DNA from: Phanerochaete sordida
Lineage: Eukaryota > Basidiomycota > Agaricomycetes > Polyporales > Phanerochaetaceae
Reading direction: 5' to 3'
Length of the DNA: 64,000 bases
Assembly (NCBI GenBank): GCA_019973155.2
Contig: BPQB01000046.1
Coordinates: forward strand, 62,001-126,000
Of this stretch, positions 1 to 10,430 are shown one piece after another. The position numbers and the translations under genes are program-made. Every line of letters starts with the position of its first letter. Positions within the stretch are counted from its first letter, which is position 1. The notes beneath the pieces are model-generated. The model saw nothing but the letters and a program-made list of their open reading frames with translations, had not been told where the DNA came from and ran no database searches.

Positions 1-1
1 G

Positions 2-377
2 AACGAGCGGCGCGTCAAGTGGAACCGTGGGCTGGCTACCACGGTCTTCCTCGACGACGCGTTGCCACAACCGAAGCGGGCTCCGAATGACGCGCCTGTC
101 AAGAAGGGCTGCCTCGCACCATCAGCCAAGGTACGTATCTCTCTCCTATTGCCCTAGCTGCGCACAATACTTACGTCAATGTGTCCGCTAGGCGCGGCAG
201 CTGGATACGATGGGCAACGTGCTCAATGCTGAGACCCCGTTGCCCGAGGTACAGCCGGAGAACGTTGTCGTCAAGAAGTTTGTGTATGAGGACGACGAGG
301 TACCCGCTCCCGAGCCCGCCCCGACACCTGCGCCGGCAAAATCGACGCGTAGCAAGAGTAAGAAGTCACGAACCTAA
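2..377 (+). CDS. 3' end of an unrecognised protein-coding gene (5' end outside window)
   Basis: Two exons are visible, 2..130 and 192..377, joined in phase 0 across a 61-nt intron (131..191, GTACGT...CTAG). The 104 visible residues begin NERRVKWNRGLATTVFLDD and end in a low-complexity tail: a Pro/Ala/Glu stretch followed by the basic end KSTRSKSKKSRT. I do not recognise the family. The short conserved-looking block around VKWNRGLATTVFLDD is the part most useful for a search. The acidic-then-basic tail suggests a nuclear or DNA-associated protein, but that is only inference. The frame is well supported because both exons stay open in one frame and meet at canonical splice sites. Its stop at 375-377 faces the stop of the dehydrogenase gene at 603, so the two are convergent. 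Confidence 0.7.
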
Positions 378-602
378 CGACCCTGCATTCCCCGCTGCTT
401 TCTGTGCGAGCAGACATCCCTACATTTCGCGATGTCTTTGCGACATTTCATACGCTATGTATCTCACTGTATCGACCTGTAATGTCAAAGCAATTGTTTC
501 TTGGTTTCACAGACGGGAATGAGGCACACTTAGCAAGTTGTACAACCATCCGACCGTTCGTTTATTAGTACATATACTGATGTTTATATACAACGGCGAT
601 AT

Positions 603-1726
603 TTACTTTCCACCACGGTAGTTGATGGTGGCCGACGCCTGGTGCACCGGGAGCACGAAAAGCTCTGCGACATTGACGTGTGGAGGGCGCGACGCCGCCC
701 ACACAATCTCTTCGGCGATGTCCTCGGCGACCACTGAAGCTAGATGAGCGAGTGTCCGAGAACAAGTGCCTGAGACTCACAAGGCTGGATGCCCTCGTAA
801 ACCTTATCCGCGGCGGACTTGTCCCCGCGGAAGCGCACGACGGAGAACTCAGTTTCGACCATTCCTGTCACAACGTCAGAATCAGCGGGCCAACAGGGTT
901 CAGAGCGTGCGCCTGAAGCATACCGGGCTGGATCTCCGTGACACGGATGCCGGTGTTCACGAGCTCACGCAGCAGCGTGCCGGTGAACGAGCGCACGGCA
1001 TGCTTCGTCGCGCAGTAGATGCCGCCGCCAGCGTAGGGCTCGCGCCCGGCGATGGAGCCGAGGTTGATGATGTGCCCTGTGTTGCGCGCCTTGAAGTCTG
1101 TAGCGGCTCAGCGAATGGTCCACGAGGAAAGGGGAAAATGCACGGCAGCGGACCTTTGATGAGGAGCTGCGTGACCGCGATCAGGCCGAAGACGTTCACT
1201 TGGAACATGGCCTCGTAGTCCGCGTCCGCAATCTCGCCCACGCGCTCGACGCCGAGCACGAAGCCCGCGTTGTTCACTGCACGGCGCGTAAGCCGGGCGG
1301 CGCGGGCCGAGGAGCGGCGCACGCACCGAGGACGTCGACCGCCTTGAGGTCCGCGGGCACGCGGTCGAAGAGCGAGTTCACCTGCGCCTTGTCCGCGACG
1401 TCGAGCTGCACCGAGGCGAAGCGGCCGCCGGCCTGCACGCCGGCCGCCTTGTGCGCGGCGACGCACTCCTGCTCGATCTTCTGGAGCTGCTCGACCCGCC
1501 GCGCGGCGAGGATCACGTTCGAGCCGGCCTGCGCACGCGTGTGAGTGCCTGCACGCCGCTGCGGCTCTCAGCGCACCTTGGCAAACAGGACGGCGGTCGC
1601 CTGCGCGCGCGTCAGCGTGGGGCACGACGGGACCACGAGGGGGGCACTCACCGCGCCGATACCGGCACTCGCGCCGGTAATGAGGACGGTCTTGCCCTGG
1701 AGGCGAGACGAGTTGAAGACGGACAT
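603..1726 (-). CDS. Short-chain dehydrogenase/reductase (YdfG/YMR226C-like)
   Basis: Seven exons on the minus strand (1652..1726, 1577..1600, 1327..1528, 1154..1276, 924..1097, 781..864, 603..733) encode 270 aa. The Rossmann nucleotide-binding motif TGASAGIG lies at about residues 18-25, followed by NNAG (VNNAGFV), the catalytic Ser in GSIAG and the YxxxK pair in IYCATKHA. These are the hallmarks of classical NAD(P)-dependent SDRs. The C-terminal part ([21 protein letters not shown]) matches the YdfG/YMR226C group, which oxidises 3-hydroxy acids and related alcohols with NADP. Exon 2 is only 24 nt. The start at 1726 is the first in-frame ATG after a stop-free stretch, but the frame continues upstream with a mitochondrial-presequence-like segment that has no ATG (see findings). 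Substrate cannot be told from sequence. Confidence 0.88.
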
Positions 1727-2049
1727 GCTGCGGCGAGGGGTATTCGCGAGGAGTGGGCCTGGTCGTGCACGCAGAAAGCTGCTGGTGGCGGATGTGAAGG
1801 CGGGTGCGGTGCGCTGGAGGGAGCGGAACGCCGCGAAGATCACTGTATATAAGGGCTCCGAGTCAGTGCCATCTGATAGGCCGGCGCGACCAGAGGAGAC
1901 ACGCTTGGGCACACCCTGCAGATCGTTCGCAGATAGGTTGTCGTCGGCCGCGTTCGCGAATGCGTGCGCTCTGAGTGGGCAGGCGCGGGGACGCAGGGGG
2001 TGAGCAACGATTGTGCGATCTCTCACCGTAACTCTTATCATCTCACGGC

Positions 2050-3852
2050 ATGCCGCCGGAAGAGGTCAGGGGACCTCGCGACTTCGCCCCCGTTCCACAG
2101 CGTGGGCCCCGTGTGCGCACTAGCGATGGTGGCGACGAGCAGTGGGGCGCGCTCCGGAGGTGGTTGAGGGACACTCATGGGATGGATGTCAGCCCGGGCG
2201 GGCTCCTCGTCGAGCGCAGAGACGCGGAAGGTGTGCTCCTTATTTTTCTGACATTTTGGCCTGCTCACCTTCTCCAAAGGTGCTGGGAAGGGGCTATTCG
2301 CCACCCAGTCATGTCCGGTGAGTGTTCCCAGCACGATTGCAGTGATGACTGTGCCTATGGTTCTGCCTAGCGGTCGTCGACGCTCTTCACGATCCCAGCT
2401 GGAGCGATGATAAACCTGAGGACCCTGTCTCCTCTGTACCCTGCGGCCGGCAAGCTGCTGCTCACGGCCAACCAAATGATCACCTTGCATCTGACGCTGC
2501 ATATGCCCCGAGAAGACGGCGTCTCGCACGATCCGGGATGGGGTCCTTACATCTCAACTTTGCCTCAAGACTTCGAAAGCCATCCCGTAACTTGGGCGGT
2601 GCGGAACCATGGGGGGTTTGCCAGTCCTACGGAAGAGGACTTGCTATCGCTCTTGCCACCAACGATTCTGTCGGCGCTGAGCGGCCGAGTTCGTCTGTTC
2701 ATGGCGGACTGGCACGCCATCTGCCAATACACTGTAAGTGCACAGGTTCAGTCTCAAGGTAAAGCTGACGCCACGCTTTGCGCAGGCTGCGGCACCAAAT
2801 ATCGTCTCCGCCTCGTCTCGGACCGACCTGACGTCAAGCGACTTCCGTCTTGAAAACCATAACCTACTCGAAGATTGCCTATGGGCCTGGCTCAATGGTG
2901 AGTGCCGCCGCTGGACGCGATGAGGTCGGAATTGACCCCTCCCCCGCAGTCAACACGCGCTGCATATACTACCAACTCGACTCTGCTACGTCCGCACCGG
3001 AAAATATGACGTTGTGCCCAATTCTCGACTTTGCGAATCACAGGCCGAACAACACGCACATTGTCGCAGTCCAACCGACCTCACTATTTCCGCCGACTCC
3101 GGGTTCGCTTGGCAAGGGCCGACACGGACTCGGTGGTGACTACATATTTATGTCATCGAGCGAGACCCCAGTGCACAAGGATGAAGAGCTCTTTCTACGG
3201 TACGGCAGCCACTCCAACCGGATGTTGCTGGTGGAATACGGATTCGGGAACTTGTGGGATGAAGGCGAATGTAGAGACGGCAAGTTCGGTGGAGAGGTTG
3301 ACGTACAAGACATGGTAGAAAAGCTCTTCGCTGCTCGAGGAGCAGTTGGGAGAGCGCTGAAGGAAGTGTTGGAGACGGAGGGATACTGGGGGTACTGCTG
3401 CCTTTCCATGTACATACGTTACATACACGCTAATATATTTGCTTTCTCTTGCACTCAGTGATTGGACGATGCACTCTCAGCCGGTACCTGCACATCCCTC
3501 GTACCGCCTGATATCCGCACTTCGACTGTCGCAGCTCGCGGTCGATGAAAGCGAAGGAGAGGCGTTTGAGCGTGCGCTTGAACGGTGGAGGGCAGTGTTG
3601 TGGGGACAAGAGGAACAGGTATCGGCAGAAAACGAACAGGCCTGGCGGGACGCCCTTCTTCTCATGTGCGAGCGGATCGCAGAAACGGCGACGTCGGGGA
3701 TGGCAGCAGTGCGGGAGCGTTTGCCGAGGGAGAGGGCGTCAGGTGCGGGGTGGACAGGGTGGATGCTGGGTAATATCGAAAGGCTGTGGCGAGAAGAGTA
3801 CGAGGTAGCGGAAGCAGTCGCGAGTAGTGTACGAGGAGGAGTAGAATTCTGA
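2050..3852 (+). CDS. SET-domain protein lysine methyltransferase (SETD3/Rkm-like)
   Basis: Six exons (2050..2230, 2280..2317, 2371..2733, 2786..2897, 2950..3391, 3459..3852) read as one frame. The SET domain opens with GAGKGLFATQSCP, split over exons 1-2 as in this family, continues with TLFTIPAGAMINLRTLSPLY, and carries the cofactor-site block ILDFANHRPNNT (the NH..N equivalent) and the closing FLRYGSHSNRMLLVEYGF. The C-terminal alpha-helical half (ALERWRAVLWGQEEQ onward) fits the Rubisco-LSMT substrate-binding region found in SETD3, SETD6 and yeast Rkm/Set10. These enzymes methylate non-histone targets such as ribosomal proteins or actin; the target here is unknown. The start at 2050 is the first ATG in frame; a shorter start at about 2182 is possible but would remove a helix normally present before the SET domain. 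Confidence 0.82.
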
Positions 3853-4130
3853 AGAGCGATGACCTAGTAGTGGCGGGGACGGAGGCGGGGCACGGTGGCG
3901 GTGCGCGTTCTGCAGCCGCGGCGCTCGCGTTTCACCGTGCCTTCTCTGATCCCAGGCTGCCGCCGCGGCACGCTCCCTCAACACCGCCCGCATCTGGCCA
4001 CCCGCCTTTACCTTTTCCTTCTACCACCTCCTTCTTCCTACGCTGCTTCGTTTCTTCCGACCCTCCCTTAAGACTTATTTACGACCCCTCACTCTTGCGT
4101 GAAGCACAGAGGCCCGCAGCATCCGCCGCC

Positions 4131-5868
4131 ATGGCCCTCGAAGCACTCCTGTCAACCAGGGCCCAAAGATTCTTCATGGTCACGAGTGAGTAGCATATAG
4201 TCAGACAAGATGCACACAAACTAATATCTGGCCCGCGCAGTCCTGCTACGTACGTCTCATCAAAGATCGTTAACAAGGGTCGCATGCTCACCGGGCTCAT
4301 TTAGAGGGGTTCGTGGTCCTGGCGATGGTCGCTTCCGTCTTCACATTTGTGCGTGTGCTCCACCCTGCTGCGGATGTGGCCACTTACCTCCTTACAGGTG
4401 GAAGAAGATGTCAACCTCGACCTAGCCCAGTACAAGACTGTGCCATGTTACCTCGCCTTGTTCATCCTCGCCGAGTGCGTCCGCAGTCCCCGCGTGACCT
4501 CATGTCCGCGCACGCACAGCAAACTAACATGCCACCAGGATCTTTGAACTGCTCATGGCCTTCGATGCTTTGCGGTTACGGAATGTCATTCAGCTGGTTG
4601 GCATCCTAGGTCAGAACACATCCGCAGCACCATGCAGCGTTTGCTGAGGCTTCATGTTGGACAGCATTCCATGTTGGCCTCATCGTCTTCGCTTCGATAC
4701 AAATACACGAGACGAAGGCTGCGCTTGTAAGCATACCCTCTACCCCTCTGTGCACGTCCTCACTGGCACATAGGTAGGGAATGGTCAAGACAAGACATGG
4801 CACAAAGTCCTGCCCTTCCTGATCGTTTCGCCATGTATACTCGGCGCGTCATTGCTCGCGCTGATGTGGTGGATTCGAGCGTTGTACTTCGAGTTCGGGT
4901 ATGTGCCCTAATGACCCGCGTTGCAACTGTAACGCTTACAGCCTCACAGTTGGGCAATATTCCATGTCGTCGGCGCTAACCCGCAGATGAAGAGTAAGTC
5001 CATTGGTTGCACGGGTTTCATGTATCTCATATCATTTTAGCCATGTACCAGTTCTACCAGATCATGATCTGTCTCCTCAAGTTCGACTTCTTCTGCTTCA
5101 TCGGCGTCACGAGTCAGGTGTGCTGGTTTCCTATGATCCATTGCCCTTGACTGACACTCCAATAGCTTTTGATCGTAGTACTACAAAAGAATTCGGCCGA
5201 GTTCGGCTTAACAATCGCAGCCATTCCGGTCGTCCTATTTCTGCTAGCTGGCGCAGGCGTAGCGGTGCAACGCGAGATAAAGTGGCTTATGTCCGTATCA
5301 CTCGCGCTGATGCTCGCCGCCGAGACATATTGTGAGTGACTTCACCTCGTCAGCCATGTCACGTACTGACTTTCGAGTAGTCAGTGAGTCGGCGACCCGG
5401 TCCAGATGACAGAATAATGCTGACAGCAGTCTGAAGTCTACAAGCTTGTACGATTCTACGAACCATCGTCGCGCGAACAGTATCAGACGACGAGGGCAAC
5501 ACTGACAGTATTCAGTAAGTTCTTGCGCATGCTAAGATTTTGCCTTCTGACGCGCTTGTAGCCATCGTTGCCTTCCTGCTGTTGTTCGCGACGTTCGCTG
5601 TCGGCCTGCGCTGCTTCGCAGACTTCGACAAGGGACTTCAGAGTTCGAAGACCCACGGTCAGTCCTACCGCCCGGTTGCGACGAAGCTCACGAAGCTCGA
5701 CCTTTTCGGTGATTACTCATTCCCTGCGCTCTGATAGATATCACGAGGCGGAGAAAGAAAGTGTACTCATCCGCGCCTGTCTCTCACAAACTAGGGGCCG
5801 ACGACGACGCCGAGGCCGTGCAGTACGACGCCGGCGGCCGCCTCCAGCCGCGCATATCGATCGAGTAA
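4131..5868 (+). CDS. Multi-pass membrane protein, UPF0658 (Golgi membrane) like
   Basis: Thirteen exons (4131..4185, 4241..4249, 4305..4348, 4398..4474, 4539..4609, 4665..4726, 4774..4898, 4950..4993, 5041..5117, 5166..5331, 5437..5514, 5562..5657, 5738..5868) encode 344 aa. The protein has about seven hydrophobic helices, for example FIVSPCILGASLLALMWW-like, IPVVLFLLAGAGVAV and IVAFLLLFATFAVGL. Conserved-looking blocks are FELLMAFDALRLRNVIQL, MYQFYQIMICLLKFDFFCFI and YKLVRFYEPSSREQYQTT. These resemble the fungal UPF0658 Golgi membrane proteins, whose function is not established. Exon 2 is a 9-nt microexon with perfect GTACGT after it; skipping it also keeps frame, so its use is uncertain. 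The tail is basic then acidic and probably cytosolic. Family assignment is from memory of the pattern, hence moderate confidence. Confidence 0.72.
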
Positions 5869-6437
5869 GGCGCCGCCGCCGCCGACCCTGCGACGAAGAC
5901 GAGACGACCCCTCACGACCGACGCGACCGCACTGCGCCCGGCGCCCGCCACCGTCCTCGACACCTCGAGTACCCGCATGCGGGCGGCCCGCGCGTCGCAC
6001 ATGTACACTCTGACCCCTCCTCCCATCCTATGCGCCACCGCACATACATCTTGGTTTCTGGGCTGTAACGGACTTGTGGCTTGCGCGTAATGTAGTTAAA
6101 TTATATTGCTCATTTTTTACTTTTCGATACCTGTGCTTTCGTGACGACTTTGGTGGGATAGTAGTTGCTGTGGGTTGTATTGGATATATAGAATGGTGAT
6201 TTTCAGTGGATGAATCCCTCTGAGTGATCAATATTCAGTGAATGAAGGTGAAGCACCATACTCTATACTGAGAAGAACAGCCGGAGGACTTAGGTTGCAC
6301 ACTCAGAACATTTCCTCCACTTTTCGAATTCAAACACTCATACACGGTACACAACACTTCACGAAAGACCTGCTGCGCATATTCCTCCTCCTATTGACAT
6401 CCGGGCATCAGTGCTTGAGAACGGCGATGCCGCCGCC
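5869..6437. other. Convergent 3' intergenic region
   Basis: The stretch between the stop of the membrane-protein gene and the stop of hydrophobin H1 is AT-richer than its surroundings and has no ORF with family resemblance. It presumably contains both 3' UTRs. I see no repeat or RNA gene in it. Confidence 0.5.
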
Positions 6438-6878
6438 TTAGGCGGTGATGGGGACGCAGCCGATACCGATGCTGCCCTGCAACGAGTGTGAGCTCTGAAC
6501 TTGGAATAATTGTACACTTAGCACGTACGATGATACCATTGGAGCAGGAGACGGTGGTGCCGCTGCACTCGGAGCCAGAGCCGACGCCCACAACGCTGAT
6601 GGGGCTGCAAGTCAGGCCGATGAGGACGTCCACGTCCTGAAGGACGACGCCGAGACCCTTCAGGATAGGGACAGCAGCCGCAGAATCAGCCTAGAAAATT
6701 CCTGATCAGCACTGCTAGCTCTCGAGCTGTGACGCCGCCAACGTACAGGGATAGTGCTGTCGCAGCAAGCGGTGGTGGGGGCGGACGGCTGGTCGTTCCT
6801 GGCGACTTGCGCAGCAGGTGTGGCGACCGCAAGAAGAGGGAGAGCGACGGTGGCGAAGATAGCGAGCTTGGAGAACAT
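6438..6878 (-). CDS. Class I-like hydrophobin H1 (six-cysteine variant)
   Basis: Three exons (6747..6878, 6529..6690, 6438..6476) encode 110 aa with the exon pattern shared by all four copies: variable first exon, a 162-nt second exon and a 39-nt third exon. A signal peptide (MFSKLAIFATVALPLLAVA) is followed by a short linker, then ACCDST, LTCSPISVVGVG, ECSGTTVSCSNG and IGCVPIT. Class I hydrophobins are secreted and self-assemble at air-water or wall interfaces, coating aerial hyphae and fruit bodies. The usual spacing C-CC-C-C-CC-C is reduced here: the first cysteine is missing, and the CC that normally follows is SC. Only six cysteines remain. A TATA box lies 83 bp upstream of the start. 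Confidence 0.92.
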
Positions 6879-6952
6879 CTTGTAGGTTTGCAAGAGCTGA
6901 GTACGCGGAGGGCGAGAGCTGTTTGCTGAGGGCCCTCGTCGACGCCCGCCTA

Positions 6953-6961
6953 CCTTTTATA
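6953..6961 (-). promoter_or_regulatory. TATA box of hydrophobin H1
   Basis: On the minus strand this reads TATAAAAGG. Its upstream edge is 83 bp from the H1 start codon, the same distance as in H3 and H4. Confidence 0.75.
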
Positions 6962-7047
6962 CGGTATGTCGCAACAGCAATATGTCTAGATGTGGCGACA
7001 ACACCCTCCAGGCGAGTCACATCTCCGAGGGCCAAGTGCTGCACCCG

Positions 7048-7060
7048 CATGTGCCAGGGG
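7048..7060 (-). promoter_or_regulatory. Shared upstream promoter element, H1 copy
   Basis: The plus strand reads CATGTGCCAGGGG. Near-identical blocks sit at 9950-9961 (H3) and, inverted, at 14138-14150 (H4), all about 181-188 bp from the start codon. It is a candidate activator site kept in duplicated promoters. Confidence 0.45.
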
Positions 7061-7339
7061 CAGCGATAACAGGCTCCACAGCTGTACGGTATGTTTTCGA
7101 GCGGACGCGCTCACGGTGCGGCGTGCCTGCAAGCGTCATAGCGAGGTGTGGTTGGCTGGAACCGCAGGATATGGCAGGCGGGCCTGGCGAATCACGGGCG
7201 GGTGGAGCTCCTTGACAAGTGCTACCGAGACACGTCGTCCAGAAGGGCGGTGCAGGTGGGAACGCACGGGTACCCATAGATAGAGATACGCGTGCTTGAG
7301 CTTGCGCGCGAGGTGTCAGCGTAGCTCAGACTAGGCCCG

Positions 7340-7760
7340 AGTGCGCCCGCCGTTGGCGCGGCGCGGCGCCACAAAGGCGTCGCGATGCGGGCACGCCGTC
7401 AAAAAGGCTATAGACGTGCGGCGGCGACCTCGGCGGGTCTGGCTGCGTCCGCGCAGCACGCTGCCGTGATAGCGCCTCGAACCCTGCGCAGATGCGTAAG
7501 TCCATTTCAAACACATGCCGTAGCGATGGACAGACCTGGGAATATGCGAAATTAAATGGCCTTTCCCAAGCCACTGTCTTCGCCGCGACAGATGAACAAC
7601 ACGAGGATTGGAGTGTGTCAGGTGAGATTGCGGAGGTATCAAGCTGGTAGCAGGTGTTGACCATACTTCTGTTCGAGCTTCACAGGCTGCGATAGTCGTT
7701 AAGAACGGTGAGGTCATGCTTGAATGCACAGACCGTCCAGGGTCCCGACGACGTGCCCGA
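7340..7760. repeat. Upstream duplicated module, copy A (upstream of H1)
   Basis: Read on the minus strand, this block aligns by eye with copy C (13490-13830, plus strand) and partly with copy B (10220-10430, minus orientation). Shared landmarks are GACGCCTTTGTGGCG, CCGAGGTCGCCGCCGCAC, the GTTTGAAAT block and TCCTCGTGTTGTTCATCT. It extends the H1/H4 duplication far beyond the core promoter. The ORFs in it differ in frame and stops between copies, so I do not regard it as coding. Confidence 0.7.
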
Positions 7761-8049
7761 CCAGAGACCGTTATTCCGCCGCGCTCTGCGCGCGTTGCCG
7801 CAACCATCGTGCGTCCCTGCGGCGTCTGCTTCGGCTCCAAGAAAAATACGCCGGAAGAGATAGCGTAGGCGAATTCGAAAGTGTCGGGTTAGTAGCTTCT
7901 AATGGCCTACTAGTGCTACGACGTGGCGGCCGAGATCGCGCGCGAACTATTAGACATCGTGGAATCCCCGACCGCGATGGCTGCGATGACGGGGAACAAG
8001 CATCTGCATCAAGTAAGATCACAAGGACGTACGAGTCGATGTCTGACAT

Positions 8050-8320
8050 GACAGGTCACTGCAGAGCGCGGAGAAGAGCGCGCAGCTCGTTGAGGTCAAC
8101 AGTAGACGCGCGCTGACCCCTACACATGACTGCACGGCGTCGAGGATGTGAAGCTTGTGAGGGTTTACGAGAAATTTCATGGCAGACGGCATGAAATATC
8201 ACTAAAACAGTGCAAAGAAGGAGCAGCTGCGCGCGAGCACCCTTGTGCATTGGATATTTCACCGTGAGCGCACTCCTCGAAGCAGACCGTCGTTCACCTT
8301 GCAATCACCGTACGCCATAT
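8050..8320. repeat. Tandem duplication flank, copy 1 (3' of H2)
   Basis: This stretch lies downstream of H2 and aligns with 9030-9270, downstream of H3, in the same orientation. Shared landmarks are ACAGG(T/C)CACYGCA, GGATGTGAAG, GAGAAATTT/GAGAATTTA followed by ATG.CAGACGG, and a CGTTCACC/GTTCTTCACG...GCAATCAC block. The repeat shows that the H2 and H3 units came from a tandem duplication including their 3' flanks. Confidence 0.6.
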
Positions 8321-8413
8321 CCATTTCACACTACATTCAATATCGTACAGAGCGAAATTGCAAACTTCCACTGTCTGAGGCGCCTTCACCGACTACTTGA
8401 GACGAGATCGAGC

Positions 8414-8848
8414 TCAGACAATGATGGGGACGCATGCAAGGCCGATACCGTCCTGTCAGTGGTCCAAAAACTGTGAGCGATAAGCCGGAGTAGTCAAGAG
8501 AGGTGCTGACGATGATACCACCAGAGCAGGACACGGTAGTACCACTGCATGCAGAGCCAGACCCAGCCCCGAAGATGCTGATGGGGCTGCACTCGAGCGC
8601 GAGGAGGACATTGACATCCGGCAGGATGATGCCCAGCAGGCTCAAGAGCCGGGCACCAGCCGCGGAGTCGGCCTACAAAGAGGACCAGTCAGCTGCCACA
8701 TGCCGCAATTATGCAGGCGACTCACGGCCTCCGTGCCGGTGCAACAAGCAACGGTAGGGTCGTTCCTGCTAGCGACACGCGCAGCAGGTGTGGCGACCGC
8801 AAGGACGGTGAGGGCGAGCGTGGCGAGGGCAGCGAGCTTGGAGAGCAT
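8414..8848 (-). CDS. Class I-like hydrophobin H2 (six-cysteine variant, divergent)
   Basis: Exons 8726..8848, 8511..8672 and 8414..8452 encode 107 aa. The signal peptide is MLSKLAALATLALTVLAVA, followed by ACCTGTE, LECSPISIFGAGSGSACSG, TVSCSGG and LACVPIIV. It is the most divergent of the four copies: GAG replaces GVG in the loop after the fourth cysteine, and the end is LACVPIIV rather than IGCVPVTL. Like its paralogues it lacks the first cysteine and has SC in place of CC. All splice sites and the frame are intact, so it is not an obvious pseudogene. However, the TATA box that the other copies carry is altered at the homologous position. Confidence 0.88.
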
Positions 8849-8922
8849 CTTGGGGGCTTGCAAGGGCTGAGTACGCGAGAGGCGGGAACTGTTTGCTGGT
8901 CCTTGGCGCTATCTCAGGCTCG

Positions 8923-8931
8923 CCTTGTATG
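8923..8931 (-). promoter_or_regulatory. Decayed TATA box position of hydrophobin H2
   Basis: At exactly the spacing used by the paralogues (83 bp from the ATG) the minus strand reads CATACAAGG instead of TATAAAAGG. The flanks remain alignable with the H1 and H3 leaders, so this is substitution rather than shift. Confidence 0.6.
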
Positions 8932-9029
8932 CCCCATCTGCGGAAAATGATATATTTACCTCATGTGGCGACGGCTGCTCCCACATCTACATTAAGCAAG
9001 GTTCGCGAACCCGTAACACGTGTAGATGG

Positions 9030-9270
9030 CTGGCATGACAGGCCACCGCATGGCGCATGGAAGGGGATGCAGCTAGTTGAAGCATACGACGGATGTGAAG
9101 TCAGCGAGGATTTATGAGAATTTATGTCAGACGGAATGGTCCAGAACGGTCTATCGCTGAAATAGTGCAGTGAAGGAGCTGTAGCACACAAACACCCTTA
9201 TGCAGTCGATAGCTTGTCACGCCCACGCGAACACAATCGTTGAAGCAAACAGTTCTTCACGATGCAATCA
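9030..9270. repeat. Tandem duplication flank, copy 2 (3' of H3, 5' of H2)
   Basis: Direct-repeat partner of 8050-8320. It sits between the H3 stop and the H2 promoter and replaces the long upstream module that the other hydrophobin genes have. Confidence 0.6.
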
Positions 9271-9354
9271 CTACATTCGGCTATCGTACAACACCCACTC
9301 GCGAGCCTCCACCGTCCGAGGCGTATCCGATGACTACCTGAGACGAGACCGAGT

Positions 9355-9780
9355 CTAGAGGGTGACGGGGACGCAGCCAATGCCGATGCCGCCCTTCATG
9401 GACTGTGAGTGATAGGCTTCTGCAATAATTGAGGGAAATACTGACGAAGACACCGTCGGAGCAGGACACGGTGGTGCCGCTGCACTCGGAGCCCGATCCA
9501 ACCCCAACGATGCTAATGGGGCTACAGTCGAGAGCGATGAGGGCGGTGACGTCCTGCAGGACGATGCCGAGCAGGCTAAGGATGGCCGCACCAGCCGCGG
9601 AGTTGGCCTTTATGAACAAACTGGTGAGCAGCTGTCTGAGATCGCTGTGCATTGCCGGCGTACTTTCTCGGTGCTGTCGCAGCACTGGACGTCCGACTGC
9701 CTGGCCACGATGGGGGCAGGTGTGGCGACCGCAAGAAGAGGGAGGGCGAGGGTGGCGAAGACAGCGAGCTTGGAGAACAT
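9355..9780 (-). CDS. Class I-like hydrophobin H3 (six-cysteine variant)
   Basis: Exons 9664..9780, 9446..9607 and 9355..9393 encode 105 aa. The signal peptide MFSKLAVFATLALPLLAVA is followed by VARQSDVQCCDSTEK, LDCSPISIVGVGSGSECSG, TVSCSDG and IGCVPVTL. It is the closest relative of H4 in coding sequence: the N-terminus ...ARQSDVQCC is shared. The first cysteine is absent and the expected CC before the last loop is SC, leaving six cysteines. A TATA box at 9855-9863 and a CATGTGCCAGGG element at 9950-9961 mark an intact promoter. Confidence 0.92.
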
Positions 9781-9854
9781 CTTGTGGATTTGCAAGAGCT
9801 GAGTACGCGGGAGGCGAGAGCTGTTTGCTGAGGTCCCTCGTCGCTGCCTCCTCA

Positions 9855-9863
9855 CCTTTTATA
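9855..9863 (-). promoter_or_regulatory. TATA box of hydrophobin H3
   Basis: TATAAAAGG on the minus strand, upstream edge 83 bp from the H3 start codon. Confidence 0.75.
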
Positions 9864-9949
9864 CGTCGTCCGCAGAAAATAATATACCCCAATGTGGCGA
9901 CGCCTGCTCCCAGACGTGCGCTGGCTCGCGTGCGGCCGAAACACGCCCA

Positions 9950-9961
9950 CATGTGCCAGGG
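9950..9961 (-). promoter_or_regulatory. Shared upstream promoter element, H3 copy
   Basis: CATGTGCCAGGG on the plus strand, about 181 bp from the H3 start codon. It matches the H1 (7048-7060) and H4 (14138-14150) elements. Confidence 0.45.
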
Positions 9962-10219
9962 ACGGTGGCGGTCGGCTCCACGATATCGCAACGCGTGCAG
10001 CGCGCACGACAAAGCGCACCTGTAACGGCTCCGTGGAACGCGGTTGGCTGACGGACGGCGGGGAGACGGCTTAAGGATGGAGCGGGTGTGACAACTAGCA
10101 CGGAGATGGGCAGGGTAAGGGGTAGATTACGATGCGTACCTTTCACGGAGATAACATAGCTCAGCAGCACACTCTCACATAATGAACCTCCGCGAAATTT
10201 CTATGGTGAGCGTGATGAA

Positions 10220-10430
10220 TTTGTAGTCGTGTGCGACGCCACAAAGGCGTCGGGAAGCCCTCAGGAGTTGTTTGAGACGTCGGTCAAATATGCTATAGGC
10301 ATGCAGCGACCTCGGCTGGTCTGGTCGGGACGTGCGCCCGTTCGTGGCCCGCCGAGTCCAATAGAGTGGTCAATTTCAAACGAATGTCATAACCTGGGAA
10401 AGAATACAACGTACGGATTAATTGCGTCGG
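10220..10430. repeat. Upstream duplicated module, copy B (upstream of H3)
   Basis: This shorter copy of the module upstream of H1 and H4 lies in the same orientation as copy A. Shared landmarks are GACGCCACAAAGGCGTCG, GCGACCTCGGCTGGTCTGG and a TTTCAAACG block. The remainder up to 10997 shows no gene I can support. Confidence 0.6.

Noticed and set aside
2038..2529. 163-aa minus ORF near the SET gene
   Set aside because: Opposite the first three SET exons, whose splice junctions restore the SET domain start.
7331..7840. 169-aa minus ORF upstream of hydrophobin H1
   Set aside because: It lies in the duplicated module; the homologous copies at 10.2 and 13.5 kb do not keep the frame, so coding is not supported.
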